DNA of 64,000 bases from Methanoregulaceae archaeon (lineage in GTDB: Archaea; Halobacteriota; Methanomicrobia; Methanomicrobiales; Methanospirillaceae). Below, in pieces: positions 44,387 to 53,243 of this stretch; position 1 is the stretch's first letter; each line of letters begins with the position of its first letter. Made by a program: the position numbers and the translations under genes. The stretch is from the NCBI GenBank assembly GCA_015660885.1, contig JACTUB010000011.1, positions 26,789 to 90,788 of the forward strand, given 5' to 3'. Below the pieces are notes generated by a model that made no database searches, was not told the DNA's origin, and saw nothing but the letters and a program-made list of their open reading frames with translations.

Positions 44387-44541
44387 AACGTGGTAGTATG
44401 TATGAAACTCATGATTATTATGTCAACTTATCTGCCGTATTGCAGGACAAATCTCCAAAATAACTTTTTCAAAAAAAAACTGATTCTCCGGCAATAGCCT
44501 GTCTTTGAGAGAGAGATAAATTCTGACTCTGCAGCAATCAA

Positions 44542-44727
44542 CTACCTGGTATCCATCCATGAGGATTTCCCGTGCTGCGAAAGGTCAAGCCCGGTGTACT
44601 CTTCCTCCTCGCCTTCCCGGAGTTCAAGCCGTCAGGTCAACAATCAATGCAAGTAAATACGTGACCGTATAAGCATACAGTGTAACGACTGCAGCTATTA
44701 CCTGATTGGTTTTTGCGAATACAGTTT
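44542..44727 (-). pseudogene. C-terminal remnant of an ammonium transporter
   Basis: The last part of an Amt protein is readable: QVIAAVVTLYAYTVTYLLAL with IVDLT, then, after a one-base shift near 44628, LELREGEEEEYTGLDLSQHG ending at TAG 44542. The acidic tail with G-L-D-L-S-x-H-G is typical of Amt C-termini that contact GlnK. Nothing of the ten upstream membrane helices remains before 44830. So the gene was deleted and has since lost its frame. Confidence 0.7.
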
Positions 44728-44832
44728 AATCGAGAGCCAAAACCAGACTCGGGTATAATTTATTATCCCTCATGCCCAACGATCCGATTGCCCAGAACAG
44801 GAAATTTTTATCAATAGTGGACAGGTGGCAGT

Positions 44833-46311
44833 ATGTTTGAAAAATATGATCTTACAAAAACCATTGACGATGCCATGTTCGCAGAATCCCTGCCCCCGTT
44901 AAAGGCACGTCTGAGTGTCCTCCAGCGGACACTTCGCGACCGGGATATCCCTGTCATCATCGTTATTGAAGGATGGAACGCTGCCGGCCTTACCATGTCT
45001 ACCAAGGAAATAATCCAGGCACTCGATCCACGGGGATTTACCCTTCATGCTACCGATAATCCTACTGATGAAGAACGGGCTCGTCCGTTCATGTGGAGAT
45101 TCTGGGTGAAAACTCCTGAGAAAGGTCGCATTGCGATCTTTGCCCGCAGCTGGTACAGCCGGGCACTTGCTGAGAAACTTTCCAGAGTTGGCTGGAAAAA
45201 ATCACTTAAGGATGAAATAATTTCAATAAATAATTTTGAGCGCCAACTATCAGACAGTGGCGGGATTATCATCAAGTTCTTTTTGCATATCAGTAAGGAT
45301 GAACAGAAAATGCGGCTCATGGAGCGCGAGAGAAACCCTCTTACTGCATGGCTTGTAACCCCCCGGATCTGGGATTTCCATTATCATTATGACACCTATC
45401 TTCCCATCATCGATGAGTTCATTGAAAATACCGATACCGATTATGCCCCCTGGCATATTATCGAAGCGACCGATCGGAAGTATACTATTCTTAAGGTTTA
45501 TTCATATCTTGTAAAAACGCTTGAAAAAAAAGCTGCTTCCAAATCAGAAGAACAATCCAGAAAAGGAAAACTGAAAAGTACTACTAGTTTCCCGAAAAAT
45601 CCAGTCCAGAGAAGATCTTCTCCCGTTTCGTCCCACTCAAAAGAAGAATGCCAGAATATGCTTGACAATCTCCAGATCGAAATGCTCGAGCTCCATTATC
45701 TCCTCTTCAAAAGGAAAATCCCTTTTATAATCGTCTACGAAGGGTGGGACGCAGCCGGAAAAGGCGGGAACATCACGCGCCTTGCCCGTCACATGAACCC
45801 TCTGGGATATGATGTTTTGCCGGTTGCAGCCCCGAATGATTATGAGAAACAGCACCATTATCTCTGGAGGTTCATCAGTCATTTCCCGAAAGCCGGGCAT
45901 TTCGGCATTTTCGATCGCTCCTGGTATGGACGGGTACTTGTCGAACGTGTAGAAGGGCTCTGTTCGGAGCCGGAGTGGCAAAGGGCATACCAGGAAATAA
46001 ATGAAATGGAGCAGGATTATGTGAAAAGCAGCGGCGGGGGGATCGTCAAGTTCTGGCTTGAAATTGACAAAGATGAACAGCTGAAACGGTTCAAACAAAG
46101 AGAAGAGGATCCACTCAAGCAATACAAGATTACCGAAGAAGACTGGAGAAACCGGGAGCAATGGGATCTCTATGATCTGGCGGTTGACGAGATGCTGGCA
46201 CGCACCAATACCCGGTACGCTCCCTGGATTGTCATAGAATCTGACGATAAATGGTATGCAAGGGTCAAGACATTAAAAAATGTAATCCGGTACGCCGGGG
46301 AACTTCTTTGA
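44833..46311 (+). CDS. Tandem-domain polyphosphate:AMP phosphotransferase (PPK2 class II)
   Basis: 492 residues with two PPK2 domains. In the N-terminal one the P-loop is degenerate (IEGWNAAGLTM, about 45-55, lacking the Lys), while the C-terminal one is complete (YEGWDAAGKGGN at about 302-313, lid RSWYGRVLVERVEG). This asymmetry is typical of class II PPK2 enzymes that phosphorylate AMP to ADP with polyphosphate. A Ser/Lys-rich linker (about 238-272) joins them. GGTGG lies 4 nt before the ATG. Stand-alone gene. Confidence 0.92.
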   Translation: MFEKYDLTKTIDDAMFAESLPPLKARLSVLQRTLRDRDIPVIIVIEGWNAAGLTMSTKEIIQALDPRGFTLHATDNPTDEERARPFMWRFWVKTPEKGRIAIFARSWYSRALAEKLSRVGWKKSLKDEIISINNFERQLSDSGGIIIKFFLHISKDEQKMRLMERERNPLTAWLVTPRIWDFHYHYDTYLPIIDEFIENTDTDYAPWHIIEATDRKYTILKVYSYLVKTLEKKAASKSEEQSRKGKLKSTTSFPKNPVQRRSSPVSSHSKEECQNMLDNLQIEMLELHYLLFKRKIPFIIVYEGWDAAGKGGNITRLARHMNPLGYDVLPVAAPNDYEKQHHYLWRFISHFPKAGHFGIFDRSWYGRVLVERVEGLCSEPEWQRAYQEINEMEQDYVKSSGGGIVKFWLEIDKDEQLKRFKQREEDPLKQYKITEEDWRNREQWDLYDLAVDEMLARTNTRYAPWIVIESDDKWYARVKTLKNVIRYAGELL

Positions 46312-46504
46312 ATGTATTTAGTCGGATACTTATCTATCGAACAGTATATCGTAAAGGGGCTTATACTAACAATTTCGGATTTTATATTAATCCGCGTTTC
46401 TCGGGCTTCAATGGGATTCCATTGGTTTTTTCGCATATGATGGAATAAATAATTCCCAATTGAAGTGGACGTTTACAATTATCCTCTGATTACTTGGCAC
46501 TCGG

Positions 46505-46690
46505 TCACTTCTTTTGCTGCATCGATGCCACTTCTCCCTCCAGCGTCATCTTCAGTTTCTCTAATGCTTCATTGAGATCATTTGTCGTTGTGATGGTGAA
46601 TGAGTTGTCACTCTTCTTGTCATGGTAATTTACCAAAAACTCAATCTGCCCGTCTTTTCCCTTCCTTGGCTCGACAATAAGTTGTGCCAT
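46505..46690 (-). CDS. Small acidic/basic protein of unknown function
   Basis: 61 residues, beta then amphipathic helix (QIEFLVNYHDKKSDNSFTIT, LNEALEKLKMTLEGE). No clear ribosome-binding site before ATG 46690. Codon use looks protein-like and no competing frame is better. Family not recognised. Confidence 0.5.
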   Translation of the reverse strand: MAQLIVEPRKGKDGQIEFLVNYHDKKSDNSFTITTTNDLNEALEKLKMTLEGEVASMQQKK

Positions 46691-46978
46691 ATCTACTAAG
46701 GATACCTCAGATCTTATCGCTTTTTCTTTTCGATTATTTCGGGATGAGGTCCCTCTTTGGTGAAGGTGAGAACGTGGGCATCAATTCTGGTCTAACTCCA
46801 TGCCTCAAGGTCGAATATGAGCTATGGGACAATGATGATTGCTTCTTTATCTGCAAAGCCGGTCAGGACCTACCCTGGAGTCCAAAATGATAAATTTTTA
46901 AATCCTTATTTTTCTCCCTCAAACGTTCATATATATGACCATGATCTCCAGATTCTACACTATTCCCTAACGGTTCAT

Positions 46979-47108
46979 GGTAAGGTGGAGTGAAACCGGT
47001 TATGCTATGCACCGATGCCTTGCCAGATTTTATTATTTCACGAAAATAGGTAATCAAGTAAGGAAGATCCGAACACCTTAATTCAAGCCGAGTCCTTTAG
47101 GATCTTCC
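46979..47108 (+). repeat. Two-hairpin element, copy C
   Basis: Stem 1 GGTAAGG (46979-46985) / CCTTGCC (47018-47024) and stem 2 GGAAGATCC (47062-47070) / GGATCTTCC (47100-47108); stem 2 is perfect here. The shared TGCCTTGCCAGATTTTATTA block and the spacing match copy B. It ends 28 nt before the ATG of a small LIKFDG-family gene. Confidence 0.65.
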
Positions 47109-47136
47109 CCCTCCGAAATTGGTATCTGATAAAATT

Positions 47137-47316
47137 ATGAATGAATTAGTCTTATATTTCCGTATACACAATTTACTGATAAAATTTGACGGACTTTATT
47201 GGTGGTGGTCGCCGAAAGATAAGGATTGGATCTTAGATCAAAACCTGGCAATTGAGCATTGTAATAATAGAAATTTTATTCGCATCCCATACGAGGAAGT
47301 AAAAAAATATCTCTAA
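47137..47316 (+). CDS. Small LIKFDG-family protein, copy C
   Basis: 59 residues from ATG 47137 (a TTG-started frame opens at 47119). Core NLLIKFDGLYWWWSPKDKD then WILDQN, close to copy A at protein and DNA level (34 identical bases). It is the shortest copy and probably shows the minimal domain: one beta hairpin rich in Trp followed by a helix ending EEVKKYL. Function unknown. Confidence 0.7.
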   Translation: MNELVLYFRIHNLLIKFDGLYWWWSPKDKDWILDQNLAIEHCNNRNFIRIPYEEVKKYL

Positions 47317-47504
47317 AATTCTCTTATTAAAACGATTATTGCCTCTTTTATGAAAAATTCCGGACAATTAACACCATTCCAAAATCCCCAGCCAAAGAAA
47401 AAGAGCCATAACATTGTCTCTGAATAACGTAACAATCTTTTTTTGAGTTGTATTTGAGGATGTTTTTGTTAGAAATTCTCCACAAACCCCGCAAAATTGG
47501 AGGA

Positions 47505-47729
47505 TTAGTCGAACAGATCAGATAATTCGTTTTTGTAAGAATCTATGGTCTTTATTGCCAATTCGGTAGCTTTGTCAATCTCAAAATATTTCTTTTGTTC
47601 GAATTCCCAGGTATCTAACATTCGATTTAAAAGATGATCGTATGATTCACCCTGTATTTTCTTTGCCTTGAGTCGGGTGAGAGTTGTTTTCCTGACGTTA
47701 ACCGACGAGTTAAAGTTTTTCAACGTCAT
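47505..47729 (-). CDS. VapB-like antitoxin (orphan)
   Basis: 74 residues. The N-terminal half VRKTTLTRLKAKKIQGESYD with HLLNRMLD matches the short archaeal VapB/DUF7557 antitoxins that bind DNA as dimers; the C-terminal half would bind a toxin. No PIN-domain or other toxin gene is adjacent, so it is an orphan or a remnant of a toxin-antitoxin pair. Confidence 0.65.
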   Translation of the reverse strand: MTLKNFNSSVNVRKTTLTRLKAKKIQGESYDHLLNRMLDTWEFEQKKYFEIDKATELAIKTIDSYKNELSDLFD

Positions 47730-47881
47730 TTTTTTATTCCTTCTGATTTCCCTTCTTGTAATACGTGCGTGTGAGAATCGAATCCATAAAGATTTCGATT
47801 TTATAGGGCAGTTGTTCCTTGCGAGAATTTATTAATTTCGTTAAAAAAAAGATAAAAACTAAGTCATCACAAGAGGGATCC

Positions 47882-48067
47882 ATGAAAAGATTATTGTTTT
47901 TAATTTTGGTTTTTATTGTTGGTTTGTTAGCGTATTTTATGTACTTTACCAGCGATGTCAGGCAATCGTATGAAACTATTTTACTACCGTTGGTGATTTA
48001 TCTTTTTTTTGCAATTATACTCTTCATAATCGTTAAGAGAGGTTATGATTTCATGATATCCCGCTAA
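47882..48067 (+). CDS. Small two-span membrane protein
   Basis: 61 residues from ATG 47882 (GAGGG 4 nt upstream); the frame is open to 47819. Two membrane helices (LLFLILVFIVGLLAYFMYF and LPLVIYLFFAIILFIIV). Such tiny membrane proteins occur as toxins or regulators, but nothing specific is recognised. AT-rich region. Confidence 0.5.
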   Translation: MKRLLFLILVFIVGLLAYFMYFTSDVRQSYETILLPLVIYLFFAIILFIIVKRGYDFMISR

Positions 48068-48861
48068 AGAGAGAGGAATAGAATGAGAGAAATAAATCTT
48101 TTTAAGGCTTCTTTTAAAAATTAAAACTTAACCCGTTGACAGGATGCTGCTATGGGGATTCGAAACCCTGCCAAAACATAGAATGCTCTGATATTCAATC
48201 CGGCAGCATAACCCGGCACTTTGGGCAGAATTGCTATGGAATTGCATGCCAAGATTGTACACGATCTTTAGTTATCTTAATATGGCAGCGCTTCATAGCT
48301 CCGTGATTGTTTGAGCACTGCTTTGATGCTAACTTCATGTAGATAGTATACTATTTTCAGGAAGGATAATGATAATCGGACAAAGCAACAAAGAGATTTA
48401 GGGCAAATAACTATTAGGGTTTGAACATAAAAAGTCAATCACGGCTGAGACTTTGTCCGATTTCTATTTTGGATGTTATTTACCTTCTTTCACTGATTGC
48501 TCTTGTTTAAACTCAGGGATGGATGATTTTTCGATGATCGAAGATATTGTTGACGTTGTTGGCAGATTCGGGTCGTTTAAACCAGACTCCATCTAATGCG
48601 ATAAAAAATCCACCATCAACATTGTAAAGATTAATTTGCTTTCTGATCAGTGTGGGATCATAACCCCAAGGAAATTGACGAGCTAAAAAGGAGCATGGTA
48701 GAGGCTCTTCGCTTTATCGGATACCGGTGCAAAGAGTAGCTATAAAGCCAATGATGCCGAAAATCAGTTCCAGAATGGATATATTCTCCTTTCCGATGAC
48801 GCATTGGGAGGGACAATAGGAGCAGTTAGGAGGATGGAGCATCCCTGCAGACTCATTATCT
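48068..48861. other. Long AT-rich intergenic region
   Basis: About 800 nt without a supported gene. It contains a 12-bp inverted repeat (48374-48385/48451-48462) and fragments with no continuous frame. A T-arm-like GGGGATTCGAAACCC near 48155 is not part of a tRNA. The region may be decayed accessory DNA between the small membrane gene and the third ABC exporter. Confidence 0.4.
48374..48462. repeat. 89-bp unit bounded by 12-bp inverted repeats
   Basis: AATCGGACAAAG at 48374-48385 is matched by its reverse complement CTTTGTCCGATT at 48451-48462, with no mismatch. The internal 65 nt are AT-rich and non-coding. It could be a small non-autonomous mobile element or a transcript hairpin; no target duplication is obvious. 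Confidence 0.4.
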
Positions 48862-48912
48862 CTGGTATGTGAAGGGCTGACCAAGATCTATGAGGGGAGT
48901 CCCGTCCCAGCC

Positions 48913-49764
48913 TTGGACTCCGTCAGCTTCACCCTTCCTACCCAGGGGGTATTCGTACTCATCGGACGGAATGGTTCGGGAAAGACCACTCTGGTCCGCA
49001 TCCTAGCCACCAACCTCGAGGCTACCGCCGGAACCGCCACACTCAATGGGATCGACGTGATGTCGGAACCGGATCAGATCCGGGAGCGAATCGCCATCGT
49101 GCCTCAGGAGGCTCGGCCAATACCCTGGATGACTCCCCTACAGTCGGTGCTTTCCTATCTCCTCTGGCGGGGGCTGGGCTATGCCGAAGCAAAGCAAAAG
49201 GCTTGCGAGATGCTGGACAGACTTAAGTTCGGCAAGAAGGCGCGAGCCCTGAATCGCACGCTTTCCGGGGGCATGAAGCGAAAGGTGCTGATGGCCATGA
49301 TCCTCTGCACGGAAGCGAAGGTAATCTTCCTGGATGAACCCACCACCGGGCTCGACCCCATTTCCCGGCGTGAGTTCTGGGAGGTGCTCCAGGAGATCCG
49401 CAAGGACCGCTTCGTGGTACTGACTACCCATTACATGGAGGAGGCAGAACAGCTGGCGGATACAATCGGTGTACTAGAGGAGGGTAGGCTGATCGCCCTC
49501 GGCACGCTGGACGAACTGAGGAGACGGTTGCGGTACAACTACAGTGTGAAGCTGCTCTCCATACCGGCACCGCCTATTACCCTTACGGAGGGGGAGATGG
49601 TGAAGGGACGGCACGATCTTCCGGTGATTCTAACGACGGAGGATGAAGCCTTCCGTATCGCTCAGAACCTATCCCGGGAGAGGATTAAGTTCACCATTAA
49701 TCCGGTAGGGCTGGAGGACATTTTCTTCTACATGCACTCCGGGGGCGACACCGGTGGCAGTTAA
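48913..49764 (+). CDS. ABC-2 exporter ATPase (system 3)
   Basis: 283 residues from TTG 48913. Walker A GRNGSGKTT, signature LSGGMKRK, Walker B IFLDEPTTGLD, switch VLTTHYMEEAEQ. The usual first beta strand (LVCEGLTKIYEGSPVPA) is encoded in frame upstream from about 48862, but no ATG, GTG or TTG precedes it after an in-frame TAG, although AGGAGG is present at 48830-48835. Sequence texture differs from systems 1 and 2 and the pair is flanked by decayed DNA, suggesting acquisition. Confidence 0.88.
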   Translation: MDSVSFTLPTQGVFVLIGRNGSGKTTLVRILATNLEATAGTATLNGIDVMSEPDQIRERIAIVPQEARPIPWMTPLQSVLSYLLWRGLGYAEAKQKACEMLDRLKFGKKARALNRTLSGGMKRKVLMAMILCTEAKVIFLDEPTTGLDPISRREFWEVLQEIRKDRFVVLTTHYMEEAEQLADTIGVLEEGRLIALGTLDELRRRLRYNYSVKLLSIPAPPITLTEGEMVKGRHDLPVILTTEDEAFRIAQNLSRERIKFTINPVGLEDIFFYMHSGGDTGGS

Positions 49765-50518
49765 GAACCTGAAACGGAAGCGGAGCCGACTCAGTCAGGT
49801 TTTTGCCGGGATTCTCGTGAACTCCGTGTATGAGATGGAGAACTATCCCATCGTACTCCTGAACACGGTAGTCTCGCCCCTCTCAATTCTGCTGGTGATC
49901 GTGTTCGTCAGTCGCGGCAGTCTTTTTGGGGTGGCCATCGAGGGTGGATTCATCATGGCCATGTTCTCCGCCGGCATGGGCCTGTCCACCGACCTTTCCC
50001 ACCTGAAGAATGATTTTAAGCTTCAGGACATGATCGTGAGCTCCCCCACCAGCTGGCTCACCTACATGATAGGGATCTCTTTCTCTGAGATAGTCTACGC
50101 CATCCCCGCCCTCTTAGTGCTCACCATCTTGGCTTCCTTCGGGCTGTCCCTAACCCTGGCGGAAGTCCTCGAATTCGTGGCGGTGCTGCTGCTTATATTT
50201 ATCACTTCGATCTCCATCGGCTACACGCTCTCCACCTTCTCCAGTGACATCGTACAGAGCTTCGCCTTCACGCGGCTGATCTCGACTATTTTCTCCACCA
50301 TCCCGCCCGTGTACTATCCTATTACCTACATTCCCCTTCCCTTCCGCTATCTGGCTTACCTCTCCCCTACCACCTATGCGGCGGAGTTAGTCCAGGGGAT
50401 TAGCGGGTACCTGGCTCTTTCTTTGACCACTGTCATAATCGACTGGACCGTTCTGGTTGCTGTCACGATAGCCCTGTTTGTGCTGGCCAAGACCAAGGCG
50501 CGGTGGAGGGAGGTGTAG
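49754..50518 (+). CDS. ABC-2 exporter permease (system 3)
   Basis: 254 residues, six membrane segments. A GTG start at 49754 overlaps the ATPase end by 11 nt. The motif near the fifth helix (STIPPVYYPITYIPLPFRYL, then AYLSPTTYAAELVQGI) is the ABC-2 signature. It is only distantly similar to the other two permeases in the window. Substrate unknown. Confidence 0.88.
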   Translation: MAVKNLKRKRSRLSQVFAGILVNSVYEMENYPIVLLNTVVSPLSILLVIVFVSRGSLFGVAIEGGFIMAMFSAGMGLSTDLSHLKNDFKLQDMIVSSPTSWLTYMIGISFSEIVYAIPALLVLTILASFGLSLTLAEVLEFVAVLLLIFITSISIGYTLSTFSSDIVQSFAFTRLISTIFSTIPPVYYPITYIPLPFRYLAYLSPTTYAAELVQGISGYLALSLTTVIIDWTVLVAVTIALFVLAKTKARWREV

Positions 50519-50673
50519 GGGGCCGGAGTATATGGTTCCCTTTCCCGTCGCTATACCAATTTTCTTCGTGATTCACCGGGCGCAATTATAGGATGGATAA
50601 TTTTTTCCCGGTATCGCACAGACCTGATAACAATATCAACTCAATGTATATTCTTCTTCTGTGCTTAAAAAAA

Positions 50674-51867
50674 TCACATATCTTTCACAATTTCTCCGTT
50701 CAAAGCGATCACGAACTGTATTTCAGAGAGCGTTCCATCGGTGATCTCTTCAATATTCATTTTCTCTTCGCACTTTTTTATGACTTCCAGGATTGCTGCA
50801 GTTGCCGGCATGGATGGTACTGTCCGGCACGTGAGATCCCCGGGATGTGCATCAAAGGTCCCGATCCGGCGGGCAAGAGCTATTATCTCTTCCTTATCAT
50901 ACGTGATGAGCGGGCGCAGCACCGGTATCATAACTGCTTCTGAAATAACCGAGAGGTTTGCAAGTGTCTGGGAGGCCACCTGGCCGAGATTCTCACCGGT
51001 AATTACTGCAAGCGCTCCTTCTTTTTCCATCAGGCATCCCGCCACGCGCTGCATGAAGCGTTTGCAGATGACACAGCGGTACCTGGGCGCGATGTGAAGT
51101 TCATCCATGCGGTCATACAAAATCTCGCTGTCTGCGATCACCAAAGAAAGGGGATTTCCCGGGCACCAGCGGGAGAGCCTGCGATGATTTTCTATTGCTG
51201 CCAGGGCGACATCCTTTCCTGCCCACCTCCCTGCATCGAGGTGCAGGTGGGTGGTCTCACACCCACGTTTCATCATCAGCCAGGATGCGACCGGTGAGTC
51301 AATACCTGACGAGAGTAATGCAAGTACCCGCCCCTGTGTCCCCCACGGTAACCCCCCGGGCGCTGCAATGCGGGAATCGTACACAAGACCACCAAAATCC
51401 CGCACTTCAACAAAGATTTCATAATCCGGGGTATCCAGATCGACTTCCAGACCGGGGATATGGTCAAAAACCGCTGAACCGATCAGGGTGCCAAGTTCCT
51501 GGCTGTCAAGCCCCGTTTTCTGTTGTCGTTTTGCACGGACAGCAAAACTCATACCAGCACGAAGGTTTGCTGATGCCAGGGAGACTGCCTCTCCACAGAT
51601 ATCATCAAGCCGTGGGCTTGTCCGCGAACAGATACTGACATCCACGATGCCGAAGATCCGGGAAACCACGCTGGATATTGCCTCCGGTTGATTACCATGG
51701 ATAAGGATGCGTCCACGGGGGGTTTCAAAATGATAGGAAAGACCTGAAGCAGAAAGGGCTTTCCCGATATTGCGCAGGAGCATTCCGATAAAATGGAATT
51801 TCACCGGTTTACTCTTTAAAAATAACTCCCCATACCTGGCCATTACGAGTTTTTCCGGTCTGTCCAC
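50674..51867 (-). CDS. thiI: tRNA 4-thiouridine synthase ThiI
   Basis: 397 residues: ferredoxin-like N-terminal part with KLVMARYGELFLKSKPV, THUMP domain (about 60-160), then the PP-loop ATP pyrophosphatase domain with LALLSSGIDSPVASWLM (about 183-199) and a Cys pair in RYRCVICKRFM. It adenylates U8 of tRNA and adds sulfur. No C-terminal rhodanese domain, as usual in archaea. GTG 51867 or ATG 51843 may be the start. Divergent from the DUF2150-like gene. Confidence 0.93.
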   Translation of the reverse strand: MDRPEKLVMARYGELFLKSKPVKFHFIGMLLRNIGKALSASGLSYHFETPRGRILIHGNQPEAISSVVSRIFGIVDVSICSRTSPRLDDICGEAVSLASANLRAGMSFAVRAKRQQKTGLDSQELGTLIGSAVFDHIPGLEVDLDTPDYEIFVEVRDFGGLVYDSRIAAPGGLPWGTQGRVLALLSSGIDSPVASWLMMKRGCETTHLHLDAGRWAGKDVALAAIENHRRLSRWCPGNPLSLVIADSEILYDRMDELHIAPRYRCVICKRFMQRVAGCLMEKEGALAVITGENLGQVASQTLANLSVISEAVMIPVLRPLITYDKEEIIALARRIGTFDAHPGDLTCRTVPSMPATAAILEVIKKCEEKMNIEEITDGTLSEIQFVIALNGEIVKDM

Positions 51868-52034
51868 TCCATCACCTTTGTTTGTCTGGAATATTGAAGG
51901 TCAAGGCTGATAACAATTGGTAGGGATGGTCCTGCCCCGTGACCGTGTGAATCATCATCTCCGGCTCCCGGGGGTCTGCCAAGGCAACACCGACAACGAA
52001 ACCCTTTAATTTCGCAAATGAATAGTGTACTGAA

Positions 52035-52667
52035 ATGGTAAAAAAGGCAAGTAAAAAAACGGAAGATGAACCGCTCAAGTTGTTTTATATTTTTTACAAC
52101 CAGGAACGTTGGGACAACTGGTTAAAAACCCTCGGTGAATCCAGTTTTGAGGCAGATCCCAGGAGCGATGAACTTCCCGAAGGGTTTCGTGTGCTTGACA
52201 ATTTCTCGGTAGACATCACCGTGTCCGTGCTGAAGATCATCAAACTCTACCAGAATAAACGTTACACGTTTGAAGAAGCAGTCGATAAGCTCTCGCAGGT
52301 TGAAATGATAGTGATGTCCGCAGCACCGGAGGGTAATCTAGGCGAGATCATTGAGATTCTCCAGCTGCCCAAACTTGTGCTCTTTGCCTCCTGCCGGTTG
52401 TATCTCGCAGGTGGTTTTGAAAAGGACATTAAAGCGCTTGTCAAGAAGGGCAGGACTATTATTGAGAAAGATATGGAGCTGGCACTTGAAGCGGCAGCAA
52501 ATATCGGGGCCAGTGTTATTGATGGAGCTTCCTGCTGCGGGAAATACCTGAAAGATGATGTTGAACAGTCGACGCTTTTCGATGAGTGGCTGATCGAATG
52601 CGAGCGGATGGGTGAGGCAATGGCCTCGCTGAAAAACTTTGACGAAGGCGTAGGGGACGAGGAGTGA
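52035..52667 (+). CDS. DUF2150-like archaeal protein
   Basis: 210 residues, mainly helical and acidic, with FYNQERWDNWLKTL near the start and later IIKLYQNKRYTFEEAVDKLS. This resembles DUF2150, an archaeal family of unknown function. The Cys pair in DGASCCGKYL is notable. The next gene overlaps by GTGA, so the two are coupled. Confidence 0.7.
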   Translation: MVKKASKKTEDEPLKLFYIFYNQERWDNWLKTLGESSFEADPRSDELPEGFRVLDNFSVDITVSVLKIIKLYQNKRYTFEEAVDKLSQVEMIVMSAAPEGNLGEIIEILQLPKLVLFASCRLYLAGGFEKDIKALVKKGRTIIEKDMELALEAAANIGASVIDGASCCGKYLKDDVEQSTLFDEWLIECERMGEAMASLKNFDEGVGDEE

Positions 52668-53116
52668 TCGCAGATCGGGCACGGTTCCGCCACGCAAAAA
52701 AATTAGAGCGGCTGGCGGGCTTTCGCCTTCCCGAACTGGCCTTTTCGGGAACCATGCTCGAGACTCTTTCATCGCGCCTTGATTATGATGCGCTTGATTT
52801 TGCCGTAAGGGAACAGATCCTCGCTTTTTTTAACGATTTCCTCCGCTGTAACTGCAAGGATTCACCATTATGCGGCTGCCCGGAGAAAAAATTTGCCAAA
52901 AAGGTGATCGAACTGCGGGAAAACGGTCTTGATCATCGGCAGATAGCAGCATTCATACTCGATGAGTATGGGATTGAGATGTTTCCCGCGGATGTTCTCT
53001 CATTCCTTGAAGAATCTGTGCACGAGCTCGAGGCGATATCAGACGTCGCCCACCTGCAGGGTCGCATCGTACTGGCAAAAAAAACCGATCAGCATATCCA
53101 TCTCATTGAGCGGTAA
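52664..53116 (+). CDS. Cys-motif archaeal protein (DUF5814-like)
   Basis: 150 residues. Helical, with a central cluster FLRCNCKDSPLCGCPEKKF that could bind zinc, then two helix-turn-helix-like stretches (GLDHRQIAAFILDEYGIEMF). It resembles proteins annotated DUF5814 in methanogens, by memory. GTG start overlaps the upstream TGA. Confidence 0.65.
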   Translation: MIADRARFRHAKKLERLAGFRLPELAFSGTMLETLSSRLDYDALDFAVREQILAFFNDFLRCNCKDSPLCGCPEKKFAKKVIELRENGLDHRQIAAFILDEYGIEMFPADVLSFLEESVHELEAISDVAHLQGRIVLAKKTDQHIHLIER

Positions 53117-53243
53117 TGCGTTTAAAGTCCGGGCCCGGATGACCGAAATAAGATCCTCCTTGTATTCTGATCAGATCGTAAATCCAATCCTGTTATGGGG
53201 ATGAAAAATCCCGTTGAATTTTTATTCTTCTTACATTTCTCGC

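Noticed and set aside
48150..48175. T-arm-like sequence suggesting a second tRNA
   Set aside because: No matching acceptor, D or anticodon arm can be paired around it.
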